A stretch of 64,000 nt of DNA, taken from positions 1-64,000 of the forward strand of contig JAJXYD010000019.1 of NCBI GenBank assembly GCA_021780695.1. Reading direction: 5' to 3'. The notes beneath the pieces were generated by a model that ran no database searches, had not been told where the DNA came from, and worked only from the letters and a program-made list of their open reading frames with translations. This document shows positions 9,400-19,523 of this stretch, piece after piece; position 1 is the first letter of the stretch; every line of letters begins with the position of its first letter. This DNA comes from Deltaproteobacteria bacterium. Its GTDB lineage: Bacteria; Desulfobacterota; Syntrophobacteria; Syntrophobacterales; Syntrophobacteraceae. Position numbers and translations under genes: made by a program.

Positions 9400-9774
9400 T
9401 TAAAAGTCAAGACCCTTTTCGCGGGCAGCGTCCGCTAGGGCCTTGATTCGCCCGTGGTAAATAAAGCCGTTACGATCGAAAACGACTTTTGCAATTCCCT
9501 GCGCCATGGCCTTTTGGGCAATCAACTGCCCCACCCGGCCGGCAGCGGCAACTTTTCCCGCAACCGGTCCCATGTCCTTAAAGTCAGCAGTAAGGGTGGA
9601 GGCCGAAACCAGGGTCACACCGGTCAAATCGTTAATGATCTGAGCATACATATGTTTATCGCTGCGGAAAACCGTCAGCCTGGGACGCTCGTCAACGCCC
9701 TCGATCTTTTTACGAATGCGCTTTTTTCTTCTCAGCCGAGCGGTATAGCGCGGATTTGTCGTTGCTGAACCCAT
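9400..9774 (-). CDS. rplR: 50S ribosomal protein L18
   Basis: uL18, 124 aa, a 5S rRNA-binding protein of the central protuberance. [20 protein letters not shown] and [19 protein letters not shown] are family signatures. GGAGGATCAA precedes its ATG. It lies between rplF and rpsE. Confidence 0.97.
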   Translation of the reverse strand: MGSATTNPRYTARLRRKKRIRKKIEGVDERPRLTVFRSDKHMYAQIINDLTGVTLVSASTLTADFKDMGPVAGKVAAAGRVGQLIAQKAMAQGIAKVVFDRNGFIYHGRIKALADAAREKGLDF

Positions 9775-9788
9775 TTGATCCTCCGACC

Positions 9789-10331
9789 CTATTTTTTGGA
9801 ACCGGTCTTGCCCACCTTGCGGTGAACCTGCTCGCCCGTATAGCGGATACCTTTGCCCTTGTAGGGCTCAACGGGCCTTAGGGCGCGAATGCGCGCCGCA
9901 GTCTGGCCCAGCACCTCGTTATCGATACCCTCGAGCCTGACGGCGTTTGATTTATCAACGCTCGCACTAATGCCTTCAGGCAGTTCGAACTGTACCGGAC
10001 GCGAATAGCCAAGGTTGAGGTTAAGGGTCTTGCCCTGGACCTCGGCCCTGTAGCCTGTTCCCTGAATTTCGAGTCCTTTAACGAATCCCTCGCTCACTCC
10101 CTTGACCATATTGTGGACAAGGGCGCGGATCAGTCCGTGGGTCGAACGAGATTGCTTGGAATCATCGCTTCGCCGAAACACCACGGCTTCCTTGCTGATA
10201 TCGATATCGATACCCGCAGGAACCGCTCTCGCGAGAGTCCCCTTCGGGCCTTTAACGGTAAGGGAAGAATCCTTTACAAGGACTTCGACACCCTTCGGTA
10301 AAGGTATGGGCAATTTACCCACCCGTGACAT
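9789..10331 (-). CDS. rplF: 50S ribosomal protein L6
   Basis: uL6, 180 aa, made of two similar alpha/beta domains. It starts [15 protein letters not shown], contains [15 protein letters not shown], and ends in [15 protein letters not shown] sequence ([14 protein letters not shown]) with a basic tail. It is downstream of rpsH after a 186-nt spacer, unusually long for spc-cluster genes. Confidence 0.97.
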   Translation of the reverse strand: MSRVGKLPIPLPKGVEVLVKDSSLTVKGPKGTLARAVPAGIDIDISKEAVVFRRSDDSKQSRSTHGLIRALVHNMVKGVSEGFVKGLEIQGTGYRAEVQGKTLNLNLGYSRPVQFELPEGISASVDKSNAVRLEGIDNEVLGQTAARIRALRPVEPYKGKGIRYTGEQVHRKVGKTGSKK

Positions 10332-10480
10332 GCGGTTGCTCCTTTATAACCCGCAGAAGAAAGCCGGCAGGAAGCAGGAAGCGAAAATATTTATATTTTC
10401 CGCCAACTTCTTCACACCTTTTGCTTTTTATCCGCAAGCATTTAATGCGGTAAGGCTATCGACGGCATTTCCGGCTTTTA

Positions 10481-10517
10481 GCCACCAGCCATCGGCCACC
10501 CACAGCCACCAACCAAA
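10481..10517. repeat. Degenerate heptamer repeat after rpsH
   Basis: Imperfect tandem units of seven bases (GCCACCA, GCCATCG, GCCACCC, then ACAGCCA and CCAACCA) fill the DNA just 3' of the rpsH stop. A related period-7 tract follows rpsC at 13554. Confidence 0.45.
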
Positions 10518-10916
10518 CTACCAGACGGCGCAAAGCACCTCGCCGCCAACGCGCTCCTTGCGAGCCTGCCGGTCGGTCATAACTCCCCGGGAGGTCGAAA
10601 GGATGGAGATTCCCATCCCGTTTAAGACCTTGGGGATATCCTCATGGCCCACATAGACCCGGCGCCCACACCTGCTAATGCGCTTTGCACCCGTTACGGC
10701 GCCTTCGCGGCCTTCTCCGTACTTGATGTTGATGCGCAGGACGCCCTGCTTGTCATCTTTAATGAATTTATAGTTTTTAATAAACCCCTCTTCCTTGAGT
10801 ATGCGGCAAAGACTGGCCTTCATACGGGAAGCCGGAATATCGAGCTTATCAAAGCGCGCTTTTTGCGCATTTCGAATGCGATTTATAAAATCGCCAATGG
10901 GGTCCGATACCATCAT
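10518..10916 (-). CDS. rpsH: 30S ribosomal protein S8
   Basis: uS8, 132 aa, which binds helix 21 of 16S rRNA and represses the spc operon in enterobacteria. DPIGDFINRIRNAQ near the start and STSRGVMTDRQARKERVGGEVLC at the end are diagnostic. Two adjacent ATGs are possible. GGAGAG lies about ten bases upstream. Confidence 0.97.
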   Translation of the reverse strand: MMVSDPIGDFINRIRNAQKARFDKLDIPASRMKASLCRILKEEGFIKNYKFIKDDKQGVLRINIKYGEGREGAVTGAKRISRCGRRVYVGHEDIPKVLNGMGISILSTSRGVMTDRQARKERVGGEVLCAVW

Positions 10917-10937
10917 GTCCTGATCTCTCCTGCGGTG

Positions 10938-11123
10938 CTACCAGCTCGCCTTGACCACTCCGGGAAGTTCCCCTTTGAGCGCCATGTTCCGAAAACAGAT
11001 ACGGCAGATTCCGAATTTGCGGATATAGGCGCGTGGGCGGCCACACACGGGGCAACGGTTATACGCGCGAGCCTTGAATTTGGGGCTCGCTTTCGCCTTA
11101 GCTATGAGTGACTTTTTAGCCAC
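10938..11123 (-). CDS. rpsN: 30S ribosomal protein S14, zinc type
   Basis: uS14, 61 aa, the short zinc-binding form with CPVC and CRIC pairs, as opposed to the ~100-aa form. [24 protein letters not shown] leads into the zinc site. It lies between rplE and rpsH. Its presence argues for a non-enterobacterial lineage. Confidence 0.97.
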   Translation of the reverse strand: MAKKSLIAKAKASPKFKARAYNRCPVCGRPRAYIRKFGICRICFRNMALKGELPGVVKASW

Positions 11124-11132
11124 GGGGCCTCC

Positions 11133-11672
11133 TTATCGCCTGAACGGCATTCCCATGAGGGCAAGAAGAGTTCTGGCCTCATCGTCGGTTCCGGCAGTGG
11201 TAACCATGGTGATGTTCATCCCCTTGATCTTATCGATCTTGTCGTAGTCGATTTCGGGGAAAATGATATGTTCCTTAATGCCCAACGTGTAATTTCCCCT
11301 GCCGTCGAGGGCCTTTGAGGAAACGCCACGGAAATCGCGAACACGGGGAAGGGCAACATTTACGAGTTTATCGAAAAACTCGAACATGCGATCTCCTCGC
11401 AAGGTGACCATGCAGCCAATAGGCATGCCCTTCCTCAGCTTAAAAGCGGCGATCGAGGTGCGAGCCTTGGTAACAACCACCTTTTGCCCGGCAATCTGGG
11501 TCAGTTCGGTGGAAGCCGACTCCAGGATCTTCGCGTTCTGGATAGCCTCGCCAAGCCCCATGTTGATGATGATTTTTACAAGCCTCGGGATTTGCATCGG
11601 ACTCTTATACCGATACTGTTCCTGGAGCTTGGGAACAATTTCCTGATTGTATCTTTCGCGCAGTGCCGCCAT
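11133..11672 (-). CDS. rplE: 50S ribosomal protein L5
   Basis: uL5, 179 aa, a 5S rRNA-binding central protuberance protein. [34 protein letters not shown] and [17 protein letters not shown] are signatures. It lies nine bases before rpsN and 99 bases after rplX. Confidence 0.97.
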   Translation of the reverse strand: MAALRERYNQEIVPKLQEQYRYKSPMQIPRLVKIIINMGLGEAIQNAKILESASTELTQIAGQKVVVTKARTSIAAFKLRKGMPIGCMVTLRGDRMFEFFDKLVNVALPRVRDFRGVSSKALDGRGNYTLGIKEHIIFPEIDYDKIDKIKGMNITMVTTAGTDDEARTLLALMGMPFRR

Positions 11673-11771
11673 CTACCCTCCTTTGCCGCCATCACTGGTG
11701 GACGCCGCCAAATCGCACTCGTCGCTTTACCCCCGGTTTAGCACCGGTTAAAAGCTGACCGGCAACTCGGC

Positions 11772-12098
11772 CTAGTCGATGACCTCGTTACACTTTTTGC
11801 AAAAGCGCACCTTTTGATCGTCATCGAGCATACGATAGCCCACCCTGGTCGGGTCCGTACATTTGGAGCAAATCAACATGAGATTGGACATCTCGATGGG
11901 GGATTCCTTTTCAAGAATACCTCCCTGCCTGTTTTGTTCGCTGGGGCGAAGATGCCGTTTAACCATGTTGAGCTTCTCAACGATCGCGCGGCCTCTTTTG
12001 GGAATAACCCGCAATACCTTGCCGGTCTTCCCCTTATCCTTGCCCGCGATCACCTTTACCGTATCGTTTTTCCTGATTGCATAGCTTTGGTGCTTCAT
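11772..12098 (-). CDS. rplX: 50S ribosomal protein L24
   Basis: uL24, 108 aa, an early assembly initiator. The KOW motif ([21 protein letters not shown]) is at the N-terminus. The C-terminal half has two cysteine pairs, CSKC and CKKC, indicating a zinc-binding variant. It follows rplN by 18 bases. Confidence 0.97.
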   Translation of the reverse strand: MKHQSYAIRKNDTVKVIAGKDKGKTGKVLRVIPKRGRAIVEKLNMVKRHLRPSEQNRQGGILEKESPIEMSNLMLICSKCTDPTRVGYRMLDDDQKVRFCKKCNEVID

Positions 12099-12116
12099 CG
12101 AACCAATCCCTTTTCG

Positions 12117-12485
12117 CTAGAGTACTTCGGGGGCGAGCGATATGATTTTCATAAATTGCCTGGCGCGAAGTTCTCTGGCAACGGGTCCGAAGATGCGGGT
12201 GCCGATGGGCTCTCTGGCCGCATTAATTAGAACCGCGGAGTTGTCGTCGAATTTTATGTAGGAGCCGTCCTGACGGCGGACTTCCTTTTTGGTGCGAACG
12301 ACAACAGCCTTTAGCACGTCGCCTTTTTTTACTTTCGCGTTGGGAATCGCTTCCTGAACGGAGACGACGATGACATCGCCAACCGTCGCATAACGCCTAC
12401 GGGTCCCGCCGAGCACCTTGATGCAATAGAGCCGCTTGGCCCCGGAATTATCAGCGGCATTCAATTGGGTTTCCGCCTGAATCAT
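12117..12485 (-). CDS. rplN: 50S ribosomal protein L14
   Basis: uL14, 122 aa, part of intersubunit bridges. It begins [17 protein letters not shown] and contains [21 protein letters not shown] and [12 protein letters not shown]. The order rpsQ, rplN, rplX is standard. Confidence 0.98.
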   Translation of the reverse strand: MIQAETQLNAADNSGAKRLYCIKVLGGTRRRYATVGDVIVVSVQEAIPNAKVKKGDVLKAVVVRTKKEVRRQDGSYIKFDDNSAVLINAAREPIGTRIFGPVARELRARQFMKIISLAPEVL

Positions 12486-12574
12486 CTCTTACTCCAATTG
12501 GTCTGGCAATTATTCCGCTGCGGTGGGCGCCAGCAACCTTGCCCAACCACGCCCGGCCCAACAAGGGGACCGCG

Positions 12575-12838
12575 TTAGAAAGCCGCCTTTTCGATAACCT
12601 TGACAACGAGCCAGCGTTTTTCCTTGCTAATAGGCCGACTTTCCTCGATCAACACTTCGTCGCCCACAGAGCAGGAATTTTGCGGGTCATGGGCCTTAAA
12701 GGTATTCCTGCGCCTGACGAACTTGCGGTACTTGGCGTCCTGGATAAGCCGTTCGACCATGACCACAACAGTCTTGTCCATCTTGTTGCTCATGACCTTA
12801 CCGACTCGAGTTTTCCTGGTAGACTTCAATTCTTCCAT
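12575..12838 (-). CDS. rpsQ: 30S ribosomal protein S17
   Basis: uS17, 87 aa, an OB-fold primary rRNA binder. TRVGKVMSNKMDKTVVVMVE and RRNTFKAHDPQNSCSVGDEV are conserved. It starts 15 bases after the rpmC stop. An 89-nt gap precedes rplN. Confidence 0.97.
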   Translation of the reverse strand: MEELKSTRKTRVGKVMSNKMDKTVVVMVERLIQDAKYRKFVRRRNTFKAHDPQNSCSVGDEVLIEESRPISKEKRWLVVKVIEKAAF

Positions 12839-12853
12839 GGTTATTCCCTGTCC

Positions 12854-13054
12854 CTATTGTCCCGCTTTTGTGTCCAATTCGGACAAAACCGTGAGTATGC
12901 GCGCGATGTCCTTTTTGTGCTTCGGGAGTTGGGCGGTATTGTCCATTTGCCCGGTGGCTTTTTGGAACCTGAGATTAAAAAGACTCTCCCGGGTTTCCTT
13001 GAGCTTCCCGATAAGCTCATCCTTTGTCATGTCCCGCAGTTCGCCAGCCTTCAT
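12854..13054 (-). CDS. rpmC: 50S ribosomal protein L29
   Basis: uL29, 66 aa, a helical hairpin at the peptide exit tunnel. [18 protein letters not shown] and [12 protein letters not shown] are diagnostic. Its ATG overlaps the rplP stop (ATGA), which points to coupled translation. Confidence 0.97.
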   Translation of the reverse strand: MKAGELRDMTKDELIGKLKETRESLFNLRFQKATGQMDNTAQLPKHKKDIARILTVLSELDTKAGQ

Positions 13055-13467
13055 AGTATATCCTGCCTTGATACAAAGCGCGTTGGAATCGGAAGCTTAT
13101 GGGAAGCAAGCCCCAGAGCCTCACGGGCAACCGCTTCGGTTACGCCTTTAATTTCGTAGAGAACCCTTCCGGGCCTGACAACGGCCATCCACCCTTCGGG
13201 AGATCCCTTGCCTTTGCCCATACGAGTTTCAGCGGGCTTCTTGGTAAAGGGCTTATCGGGAAAGATCCTGATCCAAACCTTGCCGCCGCGCTTTACGTGT
13301 CTAGTAATAGCGATACGGGCAGCCTCGATTTGGCGCGATGTCACATAGCCCGGCTCCAGGGCCTTAAGGCCGAAATCGCCAAAGCTCACATCGCTTCCGC
13401 GATAGGCCGCGCCCCTCATGCGCCCTTTTTGGACTTTTCTGAATTTGACTCTTTTGGGTGCTAGCAT
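13051..13467 (-). CDS. rplP: 50S ribosomal protein L16
   Basis: uL16, 138 aa, near the A-site finger and peptidyl transferase centre. It begins [19 protein letters not shown] and contains [17 protein letters not shown]. It overlaps rpmC by four bases. It is 120 nt downstream of rpsC across a repeat-bearing spacer. Confidence 0.97.
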   Translation of the reverse strand: MLAPKRVKFRKVQKGRMRGAAYRGSDVSFGDFGLKALEPGYVTSRQIEAARIAITRHVKRGGKVWIRIFPDKPFTKKPAETRMGKGKGSPEGWMAVVRPGRVLYEIKGVTEAVAREALGLASHKLPIPTRFVSRQDIL

Positions 13468-13553
13468 CTTATTTCTCCACTCAAGCGACCGGTGACTAGC
13501 GGCTGAGGACCAGCTGTCAAGGCCACGGGACCAGGGCGCCGATCAGCACCCAC

Positions 13554-13588
13554 CAATCACCAATCACTAATCGCCAGTCACTATTTAC
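13554..13588. repeat. Degenerate heptamer repeat after rpsC
   Basis: Five imperfect 7-bp units in a row: CAATCAC, CAATCAC, TAATCGC, CAGTCAC, TATTTAC. They lie just 3' of the rpsC stop and inside the rpsC-rplP spacer, which otherwise holds nothing I recognise. Confidence 0.55.
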
Positions 13589-14217
13589 TAACCAGGCAGC
13601 ACTTCGCCCTTAAAGATCCAAACCTTAACGCCAATGATACCGTAGGTGGTTCTGGCCAGAGCGGTTCCGTAGTCAATATCGGCCCTTAGCGTATGAAGAG
13701 GCACGCGGCCCTCACGGTACCATTCCCTGCGCGCCATTTCAGCGCCGCCAAGCCGACCCGCGGAAGCGACCCTTACGCCCTTAGCCCCGAACTTAAGAGC
13801 CGAACTCACCGCCCGTTTCATTGCGCGGCGAAAGGCAACGCGTCTAACGAGCTGAAGAGCGATATTTTCGGCAACAAGGGTTGCATCCAGCTCCGGACGG
13901 CGAACTTCCTGAATATCGATAAGGACCTCACGCTTGAATTTGCGCTCAAGATCACGGCGTAGCACTTCGATTTCGGCGCCCTTCTTTCCGATAACGATAC
14001 CGGGGCGGGCCGTATGAATGCGCACTTTGACCTTGTTTGCAGCCCGTTCGATTTCCACCTTGGAGATGCCGGCATGAAACAGCCGTCCCTTAATGTAATC
14101 GCGGATCTGGCGATCCTCGAAAACAAGCTTGGAATAGCCCTTGGTGGCAAACCACTTCGAATCCCAGGTTCTAAGTATGCCCAGCCGGAACCCTGACGGA
14201 TGAACTTTCTGTCCCAA
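13588..14217 (-). CDS. rpsC: 30S ribosomal protein S3
   Basis: uS3, 209 aa, at the mRNA entry channel. [13 protein letters not shown], the KH-domain [10 protein letters not shown] segment (about residues 75-90) and [21 protein letters not shown] are conserved. The C-terminal tail is short. It starts 17 bases after the rplV stop. Confidence 0.98.
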   Translation of the reverse strand: MGQKVHPSGFRLGILRTWDSKWFATKGYSKLVFEDRQIRDYIKGRLFHAGISKVEIERAANKVKVRIHTARPGIVIGKKGAEIEVLRRDLERKFKREVLIDIQEVRRPELDATLVAENIALQLVRRVAFRRAMKRAVSSALKFGAKGVRVASAGRLGGAEMARREWYREGRVPLHTLRADIDYGTALARTTYGIIGVKVWIFKGEVLPG

Positions 14218-14234
14218 ACCTCACCTCCGTTAAA

Positions 14235-14570
14235 TTATTTCTTCTCGTCCAAAACAACCGTTATGTGACTAGACGGTTTGATGATCCGATTGGCCCGGCC
14301 CATGGAACGAGGTTGAAACCTCTTAAGCCTCGGACCCTGATCAACCGTTATGGTTTTAACATAGAGCTTGTCGAGATCGCCGGCACTGGTGTTTTCGGCG
14401 TTGGCCATCGCGGAGCGCAAGATCTTGGTTATAAGCCTTCCGCTCTTCTTTGGCGTATACCTAAGCAGTATCAGCGCCTCATCGACTTTCCTGCCGCGCA
14501 CCATATCGGCAACCAGGCGAGCTTTCTGCGAGGAGACCCGCAGGTATTTACCAACAGCTCTCACTTCCAT
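14235..14570 (-). CDS. rplV: 50S ribosomal protein L22
   Basis: uL22, 111 aa, lining the exit tunnel. YLRVSSQKARLVADMVRG and PRSMGRANRIIKPSSHITV (the beta-hairpin that reaches the tunnel) are conserved. Its ATG overlaps the rpsS stop by one base (TAATG), so translation is likely coupled. Confidence 0.97.
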   Translation of the reverse strand: MEVRAVGKYLRVSSQKARLVADMVRGRKVDEALILLRYTPKKSGRLITKILRSAMANAENTSAGDLDKLYVKTITVDQGPRLKRFQPRSMGRANRIIKPSSHITVVLDEKK

Positions 14571-14857
14571 TATTTTTTCCCTTTTACTTTGGTCTTTTTA
14601 TCTCCGGCATGGCCATGAAAGGTCCGAGTCGGAGAAAACTCACCGAGCTTATGCCCAACCATGTTCTCACTAACGAAAACGGGAATGAATTTTTTCCCGT
14701 TATGAACGGCGAGAGTGACCCCGACGAACTCGGGCAGTATGGTGGACCTGCGCGACCAAGTCTTAATGACCTTGCGGTCGCCAACGTCTTTGGCTTTTGC
14801 GACCTTATCGAACAGGGATTCGTCAACGAACGGCCCTTTTTTTAATGACCGAGGCAC
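14570..14857 (-). CDS. rpsS: 30S ribosomal protein S19
   Basis: uS19, 95 aa, a head protein binding S13. It begins [16 protein letters not shown] and contains [16 protein letters not shown] and [16 protein letters not shown]. It starts nine bases after rplB and overlaps rplV. Confidence 0.98.
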   Translation of the reverse strand: MPRSLKKGPFVDESLFDKVAKAKDVGDRKVIKTWSRRSTILPEFVGVTLAVHNGKKFIPVFVSENMVGHKLGEFSPTRTFHGHAGDKKTKVKGKK

Positions 14858-14866
14858 CTTATCCTC

Positions 14867-15688
14867 CTACTTGCGGCGATGAGTTATGAACTTATCGCTA
14901 GGTTTTGCCCTGCGGGTACGATATCCCTTGGTCGGAATGCCCCAGGGCGTACAGGGATGACGCCCACCGGAACTACGACCCTCGCCGCCACCCATGGGGT
15001 GATCAACAGGATTCATCGCAACACCGCGCACATGTGGCCTTTTGCCCGCCCAGCGCGTGCGCCCGGCTTTTCCAAGAGAAATATTTTCATGCTCAATATT
15101 GCCGACCTGGCCAACGGTGGCCTTGCACTCAATAGAGATCATGCGCATTTCGCCCGAGGGCATACGAAGCGAGGCATATTTACCTTCGCGAGCTATTAGC
15201 TGCGCGCTCGAACCAGCCGAGCGAGCGAGCTGACCGCCCTTTCCGGGCCGCATCTCGATGTTGTGGACAACGGCGCCCAGGGGCAGGTTGGCAAGCTTCA
15301 GACAATTGCCGGGCTTAATGTCGGAGTCGGATCCGGTCATGAGCCGGTCGCCCACTTTAATTCCAACCGGAGCAAGAATATAGCGCTTTTCGCCATCGAC
15401 ATAATGGAGCAGCGCGATATTGGCCGAGCGGTTGGGATCGTATTCGATGGTAGCGACTTTTGCGGGAATTCCTTCCTTGTCGCGCTTAAAGTCTATAACC
15501 CGGTAGAGCCTCTTGTGACCGCCGCCTCTTTGCCAGGCGGTGACGCGGCCGACGTTATTGCGGCCGCCCGATTTTTTAAGAGGCTCGACCAAGCCCTTTT
15601 GGGGCCTGTCCGCGGTAATCTCCTCGAAGGTGGAGTAGGTCTGGAACCTGCGGCCCGCTGATGTCGGCTTGACTTTTCTAATACCCAT
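14867..15688 (-). CDS. rplB: 50S ribosomal protein L2
   Basis: uL2, 273 aa, needed for subunit association and peptidyl transfer. The [17 protein letters not shown] segment and the C-terminal [19 protein letters not shown] loop with the functionally important His are intact. It lies between rplW and rpsS. Confidence 0.98.
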   Translation of the reverse strand: MGIRKVKPTSAGRRFQTYSTFEEITADRPQKGLVEPLKKSGGRNNVGRVTAWQRGGGHKRLYRVIDFKRDKEGIPAKVATIEYDPNRSANIALLHYVDGEKRYILAPVGIKVGDRLMTGSDSDIKPGNCLKLANLPLGAVVHNIEMRPGKGGQLARSAGSSAQLIAREGKYASLRMPSGEMRMISIECKATVGQVGNIEHENISLGKAGRTRWAGKRPHVRGVAMNPVDHPMGGGEGRSSGGRHPCTPWGIPTKGYRTRRAKPSDKFITHRRK

Positions 15689-15750
15689 TGTGTCTTTTCC
15701 TATCGCGGCCGCCGGGCCGCTCCTACTAATTCAGTTGTGCCACAGGGGCC

Positions 15751-16044
15751 CTAGACGCCTTCGAAAAACTCCACCCTCTGGCCGGCCTTAATGGTAACCA
15801 CGGCCTTTTTCCAGTCGGGCATTTTAGAGAGGTTGCGGCCAACCCGTTTAACCTTGCCGTTCATGTTCAAGGTAGAAACATCGAGCACATCGACCTTGAA
15901 GAACTTTTGGACGGCCTCTTTTATCTCGATCTTATTGGCCCTGCGGTCCACCTCAAAGAAGAGCTTGTTTCTCTGGTCCTTCTCGGTGGTGCTCTTCTCG
16001 GTGACAAGAGGCCGCTTCAGGATTTGATAAGCTTTGGAGTTCAT
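15751..16044 (-). CDS. rplW: 50S ribosomal protein L23
   Basis: uL23, 97 aa, at the tunnel exit and the docking site for SRP and trigger factor. [12 protein letters not shown] and [20 protein letters not shown] are diagnostic. Its start overlaps the rplD stop by four bases (ATGA). Confidence 0.97.
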   Translation of the reverse strand: MNSKAYQILKRPLVTEKSTTEKDQRNKLFFEVDRRANKIEIKEAVQKFFKVDVLDVSTLNMNGKVKRVGRNLSKMPDWKKAVVTIKAGQRVEFFEGV

Positions 16045-16661
16045 GCCAGCGCCTCCTCGATCTTTTCAACGCAGTCCTTGCTAAGAATTACGTCCCGATA
16101 GTTAAGAAGGTCATAGACGTTAAGACCCTCGGAGCGCAAAATCTTAACGTTTGGAATATTTCGCGCCGACTTTTCGATAAACTCATCATGGCCGGGCAGA
16201 ACGACCAGGGTTTTCCCCAGATCGAAGCGCCCCATCAGTCCCACGAAATCCTTGGTGCGAATCCGCTCCAGGGTGAACTCATCGATGACCTTAAAGCCTT
16301 CATCGAGCACCTTTTGACTAAGCGCCATCTTTAGAGCGAGCCGACGCACCTTCTTTGGAACGCGCATCTCATAGTCTCTAGGCTGTGGACCATGGATGGT
16401 GCCGCCTCCGCGCCACACAGGAGAGCGGCTCGTTCCAGAGCGGGCCCGACCGGTGCCTTTTTGACGCCAGGGTTTTTTTCCTCCGCCCGAGACTTCGCTT
16501 CTACCCTTGACCTTGGCCGTACCAGCACGTCTTTTGGCAAGTTGATAGACAACAACTTCATGGAGCACATGAGACTTTACAGGCACTCCGAAAACAGAAT
16601 CACTGAGCTCGAGTTGGCCTGTCACTTCTCTTGCCAGGTTATACACATTCACAGTAGGCAT
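16041..16661 (-). CDS. rplD: 50S ribosomal protein L4
   Basis: uL4, 206 aa from the ATG at 16661. GAGG seven bases upstream favours this ATG over a TTG four codons earlier. The long tunnel loop contains [19 protein letters not shown]. In E. coli L4 also represses the S10 operon; no leader structure was identified here. It lies between rplC and rplW. Confidence 0.97.
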   Translation of the reverse strand: MPTVNVYNLAREVTGQLELSDSVFGVPVKSHVLHEVVVYQLAKRRAGTAKVKGRSEVSGGGKKPWRQKGTGRARSGTSRSPVWRGGGTIHGPQPRDYEMRVPKKVRRLALKMALSQKVLDEGFKVIDEFTLERIRTKDFVGLMGRFDLGKTLVVLPGHDEFIEKSARNIPNVKILRSEGLNVYDLLNYRDVILSKDCVEKIEEALA

Positions 16662-16737
16662 GGCAGTCCTCAAATACCAGGGCTTCTTGAGCCCATTTTA
16701 CTATCGCCAAAAAACTTATCGGCCAAAATCGCAGGCT

Positions 16738-17367
16738 TTAGGCCCGGTTGGCACTGCGAACAATCACAATCCCGTTTTTCGAGCCCGGGACCGCGCCATG
16801 GATCAGCAGAAGATTGAGCTCCGGACGCACATCGACGATTTGCAGATTTAAAACCGTCGTACGAACGTTACCCTTCTGCCCCGGCATTTTCTTGCCCTTA
16901 ATAACACGGCCGGGATACGTAGCCATACCGGTCGAGCCGGGCTCGCGGACATTTTTGGAACCGTGTCCGTCGGGTCCCCGGCTAAAACGCCATCTTTTGA
17001 TGGTGCCGGCGTAGCCCTTGCCTTTGCTCTTTCCGATGATATCGACCCGATCGCCGATCTGAAAGACATCGGCAAGCACCTGATCTCCGGGGTTGTGTTC
17101 GGCGGGATTCTCTATTGGCACTTCCCGTAGAACCTCGAAGTAGCCTTTGCCAAGCTTATCGAGCTTCCCCTTCATGGGACGGTTTACAGCCTTGGCCTTT
17201 TTGGTTCCAAAGCCCAGCTGAAGAGCTTTGTAGCCGTCCTTTTCCATCGTTTTAACCTGGGTCACCGTGCAGGGCCCGACCTGAACGAGGGTTACGGGGT
17301 AGGCCGCGCCGTCGCCGGAAAAGACCTGGGTCATATCAAGTTTGCGTCCAATCATTGCCTTAATCAT
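16738..17367 (-). CDS. rplC: 50S ribosomal protein L3
   Basis: uL3, 209 aa, an early-assembly protein whose loop reaches the peptidyl transferase centre. GRKLDMTQVF near the N-terminus and FSRGPDGHGSKNVREPGSTG are diagnostic. The upstream ATG at 17367 is used here. A second ATG at 17355 would start at MIGRKL, also typical, and Shine-Dalgarno evidence is weak for both. Confidence 0.96.
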   Translation of the reverse strand: MIKAMIGRKLDMTQVFSGDGAAYPVTLVQVGPCTVTQVKTMEKDGYKALQLGFGTKKAKAVNRPMKGKLDKLGKGYFEVLREVPIENPAEHNPGDQVLADVFQIGDRVDIIGKSKGKGYAGTIKRWRFSRGPDGHGSKNVREPGSTGMATYPGRVIKGKKMPGQKGNVRTTVLNLQIVDVRPELNLLLIHGAVPGSKNGIVIVRSANRA

Positions 17368-17408
17368 GAGCTGCTGCTTTCTTTGACTTATAGACTTCAG
17401 CTAAAGTC

Positions 17409-17720
17409 CTAGAGCTTGATTTCAACATCCACCCCGGCAGACAGATCGAGTTTCATGAGGGAATCGACCGTTTGCTGCGTAGGCTCAAGAATATCTATAA
17501 GGCGCTTGTGAACACGAATTTCGAACTGCTCGCGCGACTTTTTGTCGACGTGGGGAGATCTCAAAACGGTGTAGCGGTTGATTCTTGTCGGCAGCGGAAT
17601 CGGACCAGCCACTCGCGCGCCGGTTTTTTTAGCCGTCATAACGATCTCGGTGGTAGACTGGTCAAGCAGCTTGTGATCATAAGCTTTTAACCGGATGCGA
17701 ATTCTTTGATTCGTCACCAT
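17409..17720 (-). CDS. rpsJ: 30S ribosomal protein S10
   Basis: uS10 (NusE), 103 aa, a ribosomal head protein that also acts with NusB in antitermination. It begins [20 protein letters not shown]. The frame is open far upstream into tuf, but the ATG at 17720 has AGGA six bases upstream and gives the family length. An ATG two codons earlier (17726) is possible. It is the first gene of the S10 cluster, 61 nt after tuf. Confidence 0.95.
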   Translation of the reverse strand: MVTNQRIRIRLKAYDHKLLDQSTTEIVMTAKKTGARVAGPIPLPTRINRYTVLRSPHVDKKSREQFEIRVHKRLIDILEPTQQTVDSLMKLDLSAGVDVEIKL

Positions 17721-17781
17721 TTGCATTCCTATCAAATAGACAACCGGAGCAGAAGCCCCGGCTGTCCACAGTAAATTAAAC

Positions 17782-18975
17782 CTAGGCAATAACTTCGGTA
17801 AGGACTCCGGCACCAACGGTGCGGCCGCCTTCGCGAATGGCAAAACGCAACTCTTTTTCGAGCGCCACAGGCGTAATGAGTTCGACTTCGCAGCTGATAT
17901 TATCGCCTGGCATAACCATCTCGACACCCTCGGGCAAGGTCATAACGCCCGTAACGTCAGTGGTTCTGAAATAAAACTGCGGCCTGTATCCGGGGAAAAA
18001 CGGCGTATGCCTCCCGCCCTCTTCCTTTTTGAGCACGTAGACTTCGGCCTTGAACTTTGTGTGGGGGGTAATCGAACCGGGCTTGGCCAAAACCTGACCG
18101 CGTTCGACCTCCTCTCTTTTGGTGCCGCGAACGAGCACGCCGATATTGTCGCCCGCTTGACCGGAATCCAGGGTCTTTCTAAACATTTCAACGCCGGTGC
18201 AAACGGTTTTAAAGGTAGGCTTAAAGCCAACGACTTCGACCTCATCGCCCACCTTTACCACACCGCGCTCGACTCTTCCGGTAACAACCGTACCGCGACC
18301 CGAAATCGAGAAGACATCCTCGATGGGCATAAGATAGGGCTTGTCGATATCGCGAACCGGCTCGGGGATATAGGCATCGATGGCAGCCATCAGCTCAAAG
18401 ATGGGCTTTGCGGCATCATCTGTTGGCTCATCGGCTTCAAGAGCCTTAAGAGCCGAACCCTTGATGATCGGAATGTCGTCGCCGGGGAAGCCGTACTTTG
18501 TCAAAAGCTCGCGGAGTTCGAGTTCGACCAGCTCGATCAGCTCGGGGTCATCGACCATATCGACCTTGTTTAGAAACACGACGATATAGGGAACGCCAAC
18601 CTGACGGGCAAGCAGGATGTGCTCACGGGTCTGGGGCATGGGGCCGTCATCGGCGGCAACCACGAGGATGGCTCCGTCCATCTGGGCGGCGCCCGTGATC
18701 ATATTCTTTATGTAGTCGGCGTGACCGGGGCAGTCCACGTGGGCGTAATGGCGGGTATCGGTCTCATATTCGACGTGAGCCGTCGCAATGGTGATACCGC
18801 GTTCACGCTCTTCGGGGGCCTTGTCGATCTGATCAAAAGGGATAAACTGGGCCTTGCCTTTTTTGGCCAGCTGTTTGGTAATGGCAGCCGTAAGAGTAGT
18901 CTTTCCGTGGTCGATATGACCGATCGTCCCCACATTTACGTGGGGCTTAGTCCTCTCGAATTTCTTCTTAGCCAT
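17782..18975 (-). CDS. tuf: Elongation factor Tu
   Basis: Delivers aminoacyl-tRNA to the ribosome in its GTP form. It is 397 aa, full length. G-domain motifs are clear: GHIDHGKTT (P-loop), [11 protein letters not shown] (switch I), DCPGHADY (switch II) and NKVD. Domains II and III follow. Upstream on the same strand are tRNA-Thr and tRNA-Tyr, a common arrangement. rpsL, rpsG and fusA are not here. Confidence 0.98.
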   Translation of the reverse strand: MAKKKFERTKPHVNVGTIGHIDHGKTTLTAAITKQLAKKGKAQFIPFDQIDKAPEERERGITIATAHVEYETDTRHYAHVDCPGHADYIKNMITGAAQMDGAILVVAADDGPMPQTREHILLARQVGVPYIVVFLNKVDMVDDPELIELVELELRELLTKYGFPGDDIPIIKGSALKALEADEPTDDAAKPIFELMAAIDAYIPEPVRDIDKPYLMPIEDVFSISGRGTVVTGRVERGVVKVGDEVEVVGFKPTFKTVCTGVEMFRKTLDSGQAGDNIGVLVRGTKREEVERGQVLAKPGSITPHTKFKAEVYVLKKEEGGRHTPFFPGYRPQFYFRTTDVTGVMTLPEGVEMVMPGDNISCEVELITPVALEKELRFAIREGGRTVGAGVLTEVIA

Positions 18976-19090
18976 GGCCCTTTCTCCCTACAATGATTCA
19001 ATAATATAGACAAAATATAAAAATACGGCTTCCGCTGGAGCATGCCTTAGGCCCTGCCCGCCATAAAAGCCGGTAAACCAACTCCGATTA

Positions 19091-19167
19091 TGGAGCCCAC
19101 GACCGGGTTCGAACCGGTGAACCTCTTCCTTACCAAGGAAGTGCTCTACCTGCTGAGCTACGTGGGC
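19091..19167 (-). tRNA. tRNA-Thr (GGT)
   Basis: A cloverleaf with acceptor GCCCACG/CGTGGGC, D arm GCTC...GAGC, anticodon stem CTTCC/GGAAG around loop TTGGTAA (anticodon GGT) and T arm ACCGG-TTCGAAC-CCGGT. CCA is encoded. The variable loop appears to have six bases. It lies 115 nt upstream of tuf and is probably cotranscribed with it. Confidence 0.95.
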
Positions 19168-19357
19168 CTTAATTTTCGAGCTTAACAAAAGGATTTAAAA
19201 AGGTCAACCGCGCGCGGGGAGGTCCCAAGATCACCCGGGCCGTGAACACAGCAGGCACTCCCTGCCCCGCGGCATTCCCAACCCCCGATATTGCGTGCGT
19301 AGTCCCTGCGACGATGACCCGCTTTCCGCCGCCATCATCTCCTACATTTGCATTTTG

Positions 19358-19442
19358 TGGTGGTGAGGGGAGGATTCGAACCTCCGAAGGCTTCGCCGGC
19401 AGATTTACAGTCTGCTCCCTTTGGCCGCTCGGGAACCTCACC
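19358..19442 (-). tRNA. tRNA-Tyr (GTA)
   Basis: A class II tRNA of 85 nt with acceptor GGTGAGG/CCTCACC, anticodon loop CTGTAAA (GTA) in stem CAGA/TCTG, a long variable arm and T arm GGAGG-TTCGAAT-CCTCC. CCA is encoded. It is 190 nt upstream of tRNA-Thr. The spacer has no tRNA-Gly, which often lies here in related clusters. Confidence 0.95.
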
Positions 19443-19523
19443 ATCGGAAAGCCGCCCTAACAAAAGTTTGGCTTTCAGTCGAGCCGTGATAAGTAGCACG
19501 GGTCTTTAAAAAAAACAAGCCCT

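Noticed and set aside
19168..19357. A tRNA-Gly or other tRNA between tRNA-Thr and tRNA-Tyr
   Set aside because: No cloverleaf, T-arm GTTCGA motif or acceptor pairing found in the spacer.
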